Origin: Arthrobacter sp.
Lineage (GTDB): Bacteria; Actinomycetota; Actinomycetes; Actinomycetales; Micrococcaceae
DNA: 7,314 bases
Assembly: GCA_025464925.1 (NCBI GenBank)
Contig: JAODMS010000066.1
Coordinates: 1-7,314 of the forward strand
Direction: 5' to 3'
Of the stretch, positions 1 through 5,780 are shown one piece after another. The number at the start of each line of letters is the position of its first letter. Positions within the stretch are counted from its first letter, which is position 1. The position numbers and the translations under genes were made by a program. The notes beneath the pieces are model-generated. The model ran no database searches. It worked only from the letters and a program-made list of their open reading frames with translations, and was not told the origin of the DNA.

Positions 1-278
1 ACAACCGCCTGCATGAGGCGGTGCTCGAGTTCAGCCGGCACGGCACGGCTTCAGCCATCATCCATCGATTGAAGGGGCAAGTGGTTCGTCATCAGTTCCG
101 TCTCAACTTGCGCTCTGGTGGCCCTGCAGGCTCGCTGGCTGAGCATCTGGAGATTATTGCGGCAATCTGCGCCGGTAATGCCGCTCAGGCTGAAGAAGCC
201 ATGAAAAAGCATCTCGATAACGTCGCTGACGCTCTGCGGGCGCGTCCCATGGAGGGGCCGGACCGCAGTAGTTCCTAA
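1..278 (+). CDS. GntR-family (FadR/FCD subgroup) transcriptional regulator, C-terminal fragment
   Basis: This is the 3' end of a gene that begins before the window; the frame is open from base 3 and stops with TAA at 276-278. About 91 residues are visible. They look like the second half of an FCD ligand-binding domain: an opening NRLHEAV helix (the position of the usual FH..I motif), an arginine-containing helix (VVRHQFRLNLRS), then SLAEHLEIIAAICAGNAAQAEEA, matching the family pattern EHxxIxxAIxxGDxxxA, followed by MKKHL. In this family the histidine of the EH motif is normally a metal or ligand contact. The N-terminal winged-helix DNA-binding domain lies outside the window, so the subgroup call rests on the C-terminal half only. 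FCD regulators usually sense small organic acids and often act on adjacent genes; the target cannot be told here. The neighbouring decayed methyltransferase converges on it, with only 9 bases between stops. Confidence 0.8.
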   Translation, partial: NRLHEAVLEFSRHGTASAIIHRLKGQVVRHQFRLNLRSGGPAGSLAEHLEIIAAICAGNAAQAEEAMKKHLDNVADALRARPMEGPDRSSS

Positions 279-287
279 TACGTCATG

Positions 288-844
288 CTAGCCCTGGGAA
301 CGGCGGCCGTGTGTCGTGTGGCGAAGTAGCTCAGGAGAGCCGTGAGGCATAACCCACCCGGCACCGGCCCGGGTCGCCGCCCTGTCTTGGTGGGCAGGAC
401 CCCCTTGAATAGCCGTGGTGGTCGCCACGACGAAGACACCGCCCGGCTCCAAGAGGCGTGCAACCCTGCCAAAGGTCGCATCCACTTCGTCCCTGGTGAG
501 AAAAGACGGAACGTTCCCCGACATGGGGATAGCGTCATAGGCCTCAGGAAGGCCGTTTGAAGCCAAAGTCCCCGGAGAGATAGCGGTAGCTGCCATGCTT
601 CGGAACCTCGCCGGATTGAAAAGGTCTTCAGCAACCTCGAGGACGGCCAGGGTGGGATCTACCCCGAAAGCGGCACGACCACGGGCGCGTAGGCCGTTAA
701 CTGCGGCGCCTATCCCCCGCATCCGATACCGAGTATTCGAGCATTTCGCCCGCTGATCATGTCCACGAAGCGCACATCGACTTCTAGGTCTGTTGTTAGC
801 GGCCATAAAAAACTTCCCATAGGGTCGTCTGCACCAAGCGGCAT
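288..844 (-). pseudogene. Frameshifted, C-terminally truncated class I SAM-dependent methyltransferase
   Basis: Two minus-strand frames together spell a class I methyltransferase. The first runs from an ATG at 844-842 and contains RNARILGIGCG, the SAM-binding motif I (usually VLDIGCGxG). It hits a stop just after the glycines. The reading continues in another frame from about base 718 as GIGAAVNGLRARGRAAFGVDP (motif I tail and the acidic end of strand 2), then the AYDAIPMSGNV, FLTRDEV and LLEPGGVFVVATTT segments, which correspond to motifs around strands 4 and 5. The frame change falls at a run of five C at 714-718. Homology seems to fade after about base 400: the last 40 residues look unlike the family, and the product is shorter than the usual 230-260 residues. 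No clear ribosome site precedes the ATG, so the start is tentative. Substrate unknown. A sequencing error in the C-run would explain the frameshift but not the missing C-terminus. Confidence 0.7.
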
Positions 845-1229
845 CTACTGCAGCGTTGAGGCCCCGCCGGATATTCGCAGCGCTATCTGTCAGGGCACCG
901 CACGGGAACTACGGAAGCCAGCCCAGCCGGCAGTCAATGGCGGTCGTCTCCCCTGGCATCTCAAATACGATCGATTACTGAGACGGTCGTGCCGTTTTCT
1001 AGCGGGCGTCGGTGTGACGGCTGGTCGTTTATGGAACGCATGTCTTGTGCGCCGACGCCCCCGGACATGCGGGTCAGCTTCTGGACGTCGAACGGTTCAG
1101 TCGGCCTGGCTCGGCGCGGCCTGTGGGCAACGGGTGACATGGGCGCTGTGGCTGGGCCTGGAGTTCTCGGGGATACTGGCGCGGGGAGGTTGCTGGTGTG
1201 CCCCTAATCGATTCTCTTGGGACACCTAA
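845..1229. other. Gene-poor stretch, no supported coding region
   Basis: Open frames exist here on the plus strand, but their translations are rich in Arg, Ser, Trp and Cys without domain-like segments, and none has a ribosome site or a leaderless -10. The stretch lies upstream of the decayed methyltransferase and downstream of the small membrane protein gene. The only structure I see is an imperfect dyad at about 1195-1224, with GTGTGCCCC facing GGGACAC around a 14-base middle. It could form a weak hairpin at the 3' end of the minus-strand gene that stops at 1230, but has no U-tract. Decayed sequence is the simplest reading. Confidence 0.5.
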
Positions 1230-1481
1230 TCAGTCGGCATGGTCGGCAGACCTTTTCTGGCTGCGAGCTTTCCGCTTACCCAGCCATTCCTCCCGGTAAG
1301 AGTCAACCTCTGCGGCCTTCTTGTTGCCAAAATAGACTCCAATTAAGGGGCCGATGCCGACCCCAAGACCGATAAAGGAGTATTGCCATCCCTGAAGCAA
1401 TCCGATCGCTACACCCATGACGACCGAGAGACCAAGGGAAAAGAGGAGGGATTTGCCGGTAACGGTCCTGTTTTGCGCCAT
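1230..1481 (-). CDS. Small two-helix membrane protein of unknown function
   Basis: Encodes 83 residues. The frame is open further upstream, but the ATG at 1481-1479 is preferred because GGCAGGAT lies a few bases before it and the protein then starts with a short polar N-terminus. Visible layout: residues 1-10 polar, a hydrophobic helix at about 11-30 (SLLFSLGLSVVMGVAIGLLQ), a short GW turn, a second glycine-rich helix at about 34-51, then a charged tail (residues 53-83) rich in Lys, Arg and Glu that is probably cytoplasmic. Both ends are therefore probably inside. I do not recognise the family. It is transcribed divergently from the lipoprotein gene at 1627 and has a good predicted promoter of its own at 1573-1601. 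It appears to be a single cistron. Confidence 0.7.
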   Translation of the reverse strand: MAQNRTVTGKSLLFSLGLSVVMGVAIGLLQGWQYSFIGLGVGIGPLIGVYFGNKKAAEVDSYREEWLGKRKARSQKRSADHAD

Positions 1482-1572
1482 TTGTATATCCTGCCGTAGG
1501 AGTATGAGGCGAACAACAGCGTGCACGCCGAAGGATCGACTAACGGGCAGTAAGGGTGACACTTGGCGCTGT

Positions 1573-1601
1573 TTTATACACACTTTGCCTATTCCGGTCT
1601 A
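1573..1601 (-). promoter_or_regulatory. Predicted sigma70-type promoter for the 1230-1481 gene
   Basis: On the minus strand a -35-like TAGACC (1601-1596) is followed by exactly 17 bases and a -10-like TATAAA (1578-1573), five of six bases to consensus. Transcription would begin near 1566, leaving a leader of roughly 85 bases before the ATG at 1481. It overlaps the upstream region of the oppositely oriented lipoprotein gene, so the two could interfere or share a regulator. Prediction from sequence only. Confidence 0.5.
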
Positions 1602-1614
1602 GATCCATACGAAC

Positions 1615-1629
1615 TAGGCTGCATACATG
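1615..1629 (+). promoter_or_regulatory. Leaderless -10 element for the META lipoprotein gene
   Basis: TAGGCT (1615-1620) fits the actinobacterial -10 pattern TANNNT and is followed by six bases and the ATG at 1627, so transcription would begin at or beside the start codon. No Shine-Dalgarno sequence is present, which agrees with leaderless translation. The -35 region is poor (TTCCGG at 17 bases). Confidence 0.5.
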
Positions 1630-2073
1630 AGTAGCCTTGGACAAAACAAGGGTGAATCTCGTCATCGGCCCGGCGGGGAACATGGTTCCGGGACGGCGCG
1701 CAGAGGCAGGCTCATTGCCCGAATCGTGGGCTTCGGATCCATCGCGTCGTTGCTCGGCATCCTGCTGTTGGGATGCGCGGATCCGCCCGCCGCAGCCACT
1801 CCAAGGAACTGGGTTGATGAGGGACGGGGGCTGTCCCTGCATCTAAATACCGACGGGACGCTCTTGGCATTCGATGGGTGCAATACAAAGCAGGGCACAT
1901 GGTCAGGAGAGGGCAGCCACGTGGAACTCCTGTTCGACGGCGGGACCGAACGCGGGTGCAGTGACGTCGACGTTTGGCTTTCCCTCGCGCGAACGGCCGA
2001 GGCTGACGGGGAGGTGCTGCGGCTATCAGACGCAAAAGGTGTGGTGTTGGGCGAACTCGTTGTCGGTGAATAA
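1627..2073 (+). CDS. Secreted lipoprotein with META/HslJ-like (DUF306-type) domain
   Basis: Encodes 148 residues. An arginine-rich N-region (to about residue 32) leads into a hydrophobic stretch, about 33-49, ending in the lipobox LLLGC with the acylated cysteine at residue 50. Export and anchoring to the outer face of the membrane are therefore expected. The N-region is unusually long for a lipoprotein signal, but no better in-frame start is visible and the ATG is supported by a leaderless -10. The mature part resembles a META/HslJ fold: FDGCNTKQGTW at 82-92 (family pattern GCNxxxGxY), LLFDGGTERGC at 101-111 (pattern TxxxC), an alpha-helical VWLSLARTA near 116-123, and the terminal strands LRLSDAKGVVLGEL at 131-144. 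Cys85 and Cys111 could form a disulfide. Proteins with this domain are linked to stress or envelope functions and antibiotic tolerance, but no specific role can be assigned. Confidence 0.75.
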   Translation: MSSLGQNKGESRHRPGGEHGSGTARRGRLIARIVGFGSIASLLGILLLGCADPPAAATPRNWVDEGRGLSLHLNTDGTLLAFDGCNTKQGTWSGEGSHVELLFDGGTERGCSDVDVWLSLARTAEADGEVLRLSDAKGVVLGELVVGE

Positions 2074-2498
2074 TCAGAGCCGACGCGAACCACAGGACGA
2101 CTTGGAACAGAAGGATGCGTGGGCCGGGCCTCTCAGGCTTCATCCCTGCTTCGGTCACGCCTATTGAGTCCGTCATCCGCAACCAAACGTTGCGGCGCCC
2201 ACCGCCTGTCATGGCCCCACCCTAACCATCGCCCTTAAAGTTGGAACGTGCCCGCTTGAGCCCGCCGGCCGCACCTGCCGGCCGGCATTTTCCCGTGTGC
2301 CTAATCGCTTGTCCGATCCTCTGCCCAGCCTTTACACACGGCCTCTCGCGGCTGGCCGTAAGTAGATCCCCTGAGAACCGTGATTAGGGTGAAGGGTGCC
2401 TGGGACCGCGCACTCCTTCTTAGGGCGCGGCACGAGCAGGCCGGCGCTAAAACGACATCCTACGGGCGCTGGCCTCTGCCAGCCTGAACTGGTTCCCG
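2074..2498. other. 425-base intergenic gap
   Basis: Between the lipoprotein stop and the 3' end of the minus-strand gene at 2499, no coding region is supported on either strand. It contains the GC-rich terminator-like hairpin at 2264-2291 and a small perfect hairpin at 2468-2483 (GCTGGC, CTCT, GCCAGC) just beyond the 3' end of the 2499-2681 gene, without a U-tract. A minus-strand frame from an ATG at 2143 starts with a membrane-like stretch but soon becomes a shadow of the lipoprotein gene. Otherwise I see nothing. Confidence 0.5.
2264..2291 (+). terminator. GC-rich hairpin with short T run, probable terminator
   Basis: A perfect 8-bp stem (GCCGGCCG at 2264-2271 and CGGCCGGC at 2279-2286) encloses a 7-base loop and is followed by ATTTT. 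It is oriented to end plus-strand transcription from the lipoprotein gene, about 190 bases past its stop codon. The T run is short and the distance long, so termination strength is uncertain. Confidence 0.5.
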
Positions 2499-2681
2499 CT
2501 AATTGGAAGAGACGATCAGTGCTCCGGCAATGGCGGCCAGCCCCGCACCCATTGCGATAGGAAGCAGTTTCTTTTGGCGGAACAGTTCTCCTGTTCTGAC
2601 CCTATCGATGAGCAGATACATCCCAGGTCCTGCAAAGGTCAGCGCGGCTACTGCAGCGATGATGATTCCCAGGGTTTTCAA
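2499..2681 (-). CDS. Small (60-residue) two-helix membrane protein, TTG start
   Basis: The open frame extends far upstream, but the TTG at 2681-2679 is preferred: it has AGGAG seven bases before it and begins a clean membrane-type N-terminus, MKTLGIIIAAVAAL. Two hydrophobic helices are visible, at about 4-24 and 40-57, joined by a positively charged loop (DRVRTGELFRQKK). The loop is probably cytoplasmic, which puts both termini outside. The upstream part of the open frame antisense to lsr2 has no such character and is a shadow. I do not recognise the family. The gene is divergent from lsr2, with 123 bases between the start codons, so the two may share regulation. Confidence 0.6.
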   Translation of the reverse strand: MKTLGIIIAAVAALTFAGPGMYLLIDRVRTGELFRQKKLLPIAMGAGLAAIAGALIVSSN

Positions 2682-2688
2682 TGTCCAT

Positions 2689-2693
2689 CTCCT
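2689..2693 (-). promoter_or_regulatory. Shine-Dalgarno AGGAG fixing the TTG start
   Basis: AGGAG on the minus strand lies seven bases before TTG (2681-2679). An ATG overlapping this region (2688-2686) is in another frame and sits too close to the site to use it. Confidence 0.55.
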
Positions 2694-2792
2694 GTGGTGG
2701 GCGTTCGGCGAACCATTACAGGCATTGTGACAGTGGCGATCACGCCTATGGCGTAATAAGGCCAACGGCCATGCGGCGCGGGTACGAAGGCC

Positions 2793-2807
2793 TATGCTTT
2801 TCTTATG
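2793..2807 (+). promoter_or_regulatory. Leaderless -10 element for lsr2
   Basis: TATGCT (2793-2798) matches TANNNT and is followed by six bases and the ATG at 2805. No ribosome site is present: the only purine-rich string, GAAGG, is 14 bases away. A leaderless transcript starting at the ATG is therefore likely. No convincing -35 is visible. Confidence 0.5.
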
Positions 2808-3116
2808 GCACAACGAGTAGTAACCCTTTTGGAAGATGACTTCGACGGCTCCGAGGCCAGCGAGACAATTCTGTTTGCCCTGGACGGCGTCGACTATGCC
2901 ACTGATCTCAATGATGCCCATGCCGGCGAACTGCGGGAAGCATTCAGCCGCTTTACCAAGGCGGCGCGGAAGACCGGCGGGCGGGCCCGGACGGTTCGTC
3001 CCGGTTCCTCCACTGCACGCGAAGTCCGGCTGTGGGCGGCCGGCCAGGGCCTGCAGGTCAACACCCGCGGCCGGATCCAGGCCGACATCATGGAAAAATA
3101 CGACGCCGCGCACTAA
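2805..3116 (+). CDS. lsr2: Lsr2-family nucleoid-associated protein
   Basis: Encodes 103 residues, close to the usual length of about 110. Lsr2 is a small DNA-bridging protein that coats AT-rich DNA and silences horizontally acquired genes in actinobacteria, an H-NS analogue. The N-terminal dimerisation domain is visible: a basic start (MAQRVVTLLEDDFDG, with the conserved DDFDG at 11-15), FALDGVDYATDL at 24-35, then a helix to about residue 55. A basic Gly/Arg linker (about 53-66) leads to the C-terminal DNA-binding domain, with REVRLWAAGQGLQV followed by NTRGRIQADIMEKY. Arg88-Gly89-Arg90 is the AT-hook-like RGR motif that enters the minor groove. The linker is shorter than in the mycobacterial protein. 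Many actinobacteria carry several copies, and one next to orphan genes and a mobile element could be an accessory paralogue. It ends at a very strong terminator, so it is a single cistron. Confidence 0.93.
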   Translation: MAQRVVTLLEDDFDGSEASETILFALDGVDYATDLNDAHAGELREAFSRFTKAARKTGGRARTVRPGSSTAREVRLWAAGQGLQVNTRGRIQADIMEKYDAAH

Positions 3117-3210
3117 CGGCAGTACCACCCGGATCCGAAGTCCAGCCGGCTGACACCGGCCGGGTCAGGCGCACAAGTCCCTCTGAGCACCGCTCAAGAG
3201 ACACAATAAA

Positions 3211-3249
3211 CGAGGCCAGAACTTATTCGAGTTCTGGCCTCGCTTTTGT
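3211..3249 (+). terminator. Strong intrinsic terminator downstream of lsr2
   Basis: A perfect 13-bp stem (CGAGGCCAGAACT at 3211-3223 with its complement at 3230-3242) encloses a 6-base loop, TATTCG, and is followed by CTTTTGT. It lies 94 bases after the lsr2 stop and insulates lsr2 from the next gene. Confidence 0.9.
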
Positions 3250-3445
3250 AATATTTGGTGCGGTTGCTTCAGTTGCGCAGTGCACTACCGCCAAGTCAGC
3301 GGACGGAACAGAGATGCGCCGCTGCCAAGTTAAGTTGATTGGCTGCCTGCATTAAGCCGCGTGCTCCGCCTCGCAACTCGGACGAATATTTGCTCGTGTT
3401 CAGCAGCCTAAGTGGAAGGATGCACAGAAACACTGGCCCTAGGCT

Positions 3446-3460
3446 TATTGTCGTCGTGTG
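3446..3460 (+). promoter_or_regulatory. Leaderless -10 element for the five-helix membrane protein gene
   Basis: TATTGT (3446-3451) fits TANNNT, with four of six bases matching TATAAT, and is followed by six bases and the GTG at 3458. A second -10-like TAGGCT (3440-3445) overlaps just upstream and would give a leader of only a few bases. No Shine-Dalgarno sequence is present. Confidence 0.45.
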
Positions 3461-4096
3461 GAAGATGAACGATCCAAGAAAATCAGCGGGGTCAGCCTCC
3501 GGCTTCCCGACGACAGGAAATTCTTTTGGGTTTACATTCTGGTTCTTACACTGATCGCCCTAGTCCTCCTGGGTGTGAGCGATGACCCTAGCAGCGACAC
3601 GAAGGTGCAGGCTCTCACCGTATTAGGGCTTGCCGCAGCTTCGATGCTCGTCTGTTTTTACTGGACATTCAGACTGCGGAGGGCTTCAGTTTCTGTGGTG
3701 GACTACATCAAGGGAACGACAGCCTCGCGCACCATGCTGTGGTTCTGGGGAGTGTTTGGCAGCTTTTCTTTGATAGCGCCCATGACCGGAATCGGAGGGG
3801 AATCCTTCATTCCTGTTTGGAAGCCTGCGATCTGGACATTCGCTGGGATAGGTTCCGTCCTTCTCACAGCTGGTCCCGCCTACAAGGAATACCGCGAGGC
3901 GATGGGAACCGCTGACACTACTCTCCAACAAGAATTCGGACAGCAACAAACGATGAGTCCCGTCGAGGGCGGCGCTTCATTGGCCCGTCATTATTTCCCA
4001 CCGGTTCCCCTGCTATTCGCGGGTCTGATTGCGGTCGCGGCCCTAGCAATCCGCGGAGGAGCGAAGCGCAGCACGAAACGACCGCTTCCTCGCTAG
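3458..4096 (+). CDS. Membrane protein with about five transmembrane helices, unknown function
   Basis: Encodes 212 residues from GTG at 3458. An in-frame stop at 3440-3442 leaves no earlier start, and the TANNNT-N6-GTG arrangement supports this one. After a charged N-terminus (1-20), hydrophobic helices are visible at about 22-41, 50-71, 93-112, 122-141 and 181-199. Short charged loops separate them: DDPSSD after helix 1, FRLRRAS after helix 2, and KEYREA after helix 4. Residues 142-178 form a polar, Gln-rich stretch, and the tail KRSTKRPLPR is strongly basic. By the positive-inside rule the tail and the loop after helix 2 are cytoplasmic. I see no catalytic motif and do not recognise the family. 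It is isolated from lsr2 by the terminator and converges with the next gene over a 230-base gap. Confidence 0.65.
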   Translation: MEDERSKKISGVSLRLPDDRKFFWVYILVLTLIALVLLGVSDDPSSDTKVQALTVLGLAAASMLVCFYWTFRLRRASVSVVDYIKGTTASRTMLWFWGVFGSFSLIAPMTGIGGESFIPVWKPAIWTFAGIGSVLLTAGPAYKEYREAMGTADTTLQQEFGQQQTMSPVEGGASLARHYFPPVPLLFAGLIAVAALAIRGGAKRSTKRPLPR

Positions 4097-4174
4097 CAAG
4101 GTTGATGTCGTCGCGACGCCTGTGGGCTAGGTGCCGCACCCGGTTTTTGCCCCCATGCAGAACCCCGGGGACAT

Positions 4175-4192
4175 CAGGCGGTATACCACCTG
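4175..4192. repeat. 18-bp near-perfect dyad centred on GGTATACC
   Basis: CAGGCGGTATACCACCTG is symmetrical at 16 of 18 positions. Sequence of this kind with a GTATAC core resembles operators bound by GntR-type and other helix-turn-helix dimers. It lies in the gap between two convergent genes with no promoter visible beside it, so a role as an active operator is doubtful. Confidence 0.35.
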
Positions 4193-4326
4193 GTCGGCTG
4201 ATACTGATGCCCACGCGCCAGGTGATCGCGGTTGGCCGTTCCGTCTGGGAACGCTCAACGGGTTCCGATCCCGCCAGCCAACCATGACCCGAGCCGGCAC
4301 CGTCAGCATAACTTTCAGGAAACAGC

Positions 4327-4716
4327 TCAGATTCCAGGGGCGAATGACATCTCTGCCAGCCTCATGAAGGCAACGAAAGCACCCATCAACATGAACGCTG
4401 CGCCAAACAGGCGAAGGAACCCAGGGGTAGCAAAAGGCGTTCCTGAATAGTCCTGCCCCCAGAGCCTAAGATTCTTGAACATACCGGCATAAACACCCGC
4501 CGATCCACGGAAATTGGTGACTAGAACAAGGCCGAAAAGGAATCCCAGCACACCCACCACAACGGTCAGCCAGGACATCGCAGCCATCTGGGCGGGCTTA
4601 TCCAGCACCAGGGTAAACAGCGCTGCCAGGAAGACCACCCCGACGAGCACCAGATACACCACCATGATGGCCTTCTGGGGTTGGGGCAGAGCTTTGAGCA
4701 CTTTGAATAAGTTCAT
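4327..4716 (-). CDS. Three-helix membrane protein of unknown function
   Basis: Encodes 129 residues. Although the frame opens at 4773, the ATG at 4716-4714 is chosen because GGGGGA lies just before it (spacing of four bases, short but usable) and it begins MNLFKVLKALPQPQK, a typical amphipathic and basic lead-in to a membrane protein. Helices are visible at about 16-37, 46-68 and 99-121. The loop at 69-98 (FRGSAGVYAGMFKNLRLWGQDYSGTP) is mildly basic and carries several aromatics. Family not recognised. It appears to be a single cistron. Two short dyads lie 75-95 bases upstream of the start (around 4791-4810) and could be regulatory. Confidence 0.65.
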   Translation of the reverse strand: MNLFKVLKALPQPQKAIMVVYLVLVGVVFLAALFTLVLDKPAQMAAMSWLTVVVGVLGFLFGLVLVTNFRGSAGVYAGMFKNLRLWGQDYSGTPFATPGFLRLFGAAFMLMGAFVAFMRLAEMSFAPGI

Positions 4717-4870
4717 GTGTCCCCCGATACGTTGAAGCGCCAATGCCCGCCGGGCACCCTGCCCATGCCGCAAGGTTGCTCACGACACTATCCCATTTGG
4801 GAACCTGTTCTGTGGTGGGTAGGAATCCACACGTACCCGGTGCCGTGGCATTCGTCACCGATTCGCCGCC

Positions 4871-5062
4871 ATGATCCTTGAGTACTACTTCGTCCGGGGC
4901 GACCTGCCGGGCCGCCTCGAACTGGCCCATGGAACAGGATTTGGCATATCCGGTCTTGTCATCCTAGGCAGTGCAACCGCCTCCGTAATCGCACGAGTCG
5001 CCCAAATCATCGGTGGCCTGCTAACTCGCAAACAACGTCCCCGGAATCCGGGCATTCACTAA
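4871..5062 (+). CDS. Possible 63-residue membrane-associated protein (doubtful)
   Basis: ATG at 4871 to TAA at 5060-5062. The translation has one plausible hydrophobic helix (about 23-42, GFGISGLVILGSATASVIAR), a second weaker amphipathic stretch (IIGGLL), and a basic tail, TRKQRPRNPGIH. Third codon positions favour G and C to a moderate degree, as in the real genes here. Against it: no ribosome site and no leaderless -10 precede the ATG, and I do not recognise the protein. It could be a small orphan gene or a remnant of a longer one, since the frame is open back to 4823. Confidence 0.3.
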   Translation: MILEYYFVRGDLPGRLELAHGTGFGISGLVILGSATASVIARVAQIIGGLLTRKQRPRNPGIH

Positions 5063-5132
5063 TCCACCGCGTCCACATCAGGAAATAACACGTAGCTAAG
5101 CGCTGACAAAGCCCCGTCGCATGCGGCATGGC

Positions 5133-5543
5133 TTATACCGACGCGAGCGTGAACACGTCACGTCGGCGTTTAACGATCCACAAGTGTGTCTCATCATCTT
5201 TATCACGAGCAGTCACGGTCTGCTTGGCTCGAAGAATATCCAGGTCTTCCGGGGGCGTCGGGGTCCCTGTGCGCAGCATGAATTCGACGGCAAATCTTTG
5301 ATTAATGCGCGGAACCAGCTTGTTTTCCCGTTTCCAGTAAGCGAGTGACAATGCTAATTGCAGTCCACCAAACACCAGAAGAACGACTAGGTAAGGGCCA
5401 TCCCCCATCCCCTGTCTCGTGCCGATAGTCGCGAGGCAAAGCATCAGCCAGAGTGCCGAGCTGATCAGCACCCTTCTAACCAGACGGTCCCAAAACTCTT
5501 GCATTTCGGGAAAGGTGAAGCTGATGGGCTCCTTGCCGCGCAC
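5133..5543 (-). CDS. Two-helix membrane protein of unknown function
   Basis: Encodes 136 residues from GTG at 5543-5541. The frame is open to 5615 and offers a TTG and an ATG (5567), but only the GTG has a strong ribosome site, GGGAGG with a four-base spacer. The protein starts MRGKEPISFTFPEMQEFWDRL and has helices at about 22-42 and 50-69 joined by a short GTRQGMGDG turn. A long cytoplasmic-looking C-terminal part (70-136) is rich in Arg, Lys, Asp and Glu. The second helix ends in AYWKRENK, and the tail contains TPTPPEDLDILRAKQ. The layout, a helical hairpin plus a soluble tail, is seen in many orphan actinobacterial proteins; I cannot name the family. A dyad at 5698-5721 lies about 155 bases upstream, between this gene and the insertion sequence. 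Confidence 0.65.
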   Translation of the reverse strand: MRGKEPISFTFPEMQEFWDRLVRRVLISSALWLMLCLATIGTRQGMGDGPYLVVLLVFGGLQLALSLAYWKRENKLVPRINQRFAVEFMLRTGTPTPPEDLDILRAKQTVTARDKDDETHLWIVKRRRDVFTLASV

Positions 5544-5547
5544 CGCG

Positions 5548-5553
5548 CCTCCC
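5548..5553 (-). promoter_or_regulatory. Shine-Dalgarno GGGAGG fixing the GTG start at 5543
   Basis: GGGAGG on the minus strand is separated by four bases from GTG. The alternative starts at 5615 (TTG) and 5567 (ATG) have no comparable site, so this decides the start. Confidence 0.55.
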
Positions 5554-5697
5554 TCGGAAGAGCACATAATCCTGTGCGCCGCTATCAATTTCGCACTCGA
5601 GTAAGCTGTCGTCAATGGCGACTCTGCGATCGCCTCTTAGCGTTGCTTCCAGAGTCGGGCCCCAGAAAGGGCAGCGAGGGCTACAGGATCGGCCAGC

Positions 5698-5721
5698 CCC
5701 TAATCGGGAACCCGATCAGGG
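5698..5721. repeat. 24-bp interrupted palindrome next to the insertion sequence
   Basis: CCCTA-ATCGGG-AA-CCCGAT-CAGGG: the two arms pair at every position except one, around a two-base centre. It is too tight at the centre to make a good RNA hairpin without opening bases, so a dimeric protein site is the likelier role. It sits 35 bases outside the left end of the insertion sequence and upstream of the minus-strand gene that starts at 5543. Confidence 0.4.
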
Positions 5722-5755
5722 CCAGCTCAGTCGACAGGGTCCACGGAACCAAACG

Positions 5756-5780
5756 GGCTCATCGCATTTGAGAGTGTAGC
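5756..5780. repeat. Left terminal inverted repeat of the ISL3 element
   Basis: The 25-bp repeat begins GGCTCATCGCATTTGAG and matches the reverse complement of 7155-7179 at 24 of 25 positions; the difference is A at 5773, where the right end implies G. The transposase stop codon (5761-5759) is within it. Confidence 0.9.

Noticed and set aside
759..1229. A 156-codon plus-strand open frame and a shorter one inside it
   Set aside because: Composition looks like random GC-rich translation (many Arg, Trp, Cys); it overlaps the methyltransferase remnant and has no ribosome site or leaderless -10.
1712..2143. Minus-strand frame starting MKPERPGPRILLFQVVLWFA, like the first helix of a membrane protein
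   Set aside because: After about 27 residues it turns into an Arg/Pro-rich shadow of the lipoprotein gene. It could be the stub of a lost gene but cannot be supported.
2468..2483. Perfect 6-bp hairpin at the 3' side of the 2499-2681 gene
   Set aside because: No U-tract follows on the minus strand, so a terminator call is not supported.
2694..3128. Upstream extension of the 2499-2681 frame
   Set aside because: It is antisense to lsr2 and has no membrane or domain character; the AGGAG/TTG start is better.
4237..4253. Hairpin CGTTCC-GTCTG-GGAACG in the convergent gap
   Set aside because: No T run on either side; too short to claim as a terminator.
4791..4810. Dyads TCCCA-TT-TGGGA and GAAC-CT-GTTC, the second like an SOS box
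   Set aside because: The actinobacterial LexA site needs four bases between GAAC and GTTC; here there are two. The dyads are short and could be chance.
1197..5710. Short shared string CCCCTAATCG at 1201 and 5697, with a similar TGCCTAATCG near 2298
   Set aside because: Ten bases or fewer and no common context; consistent with chance.
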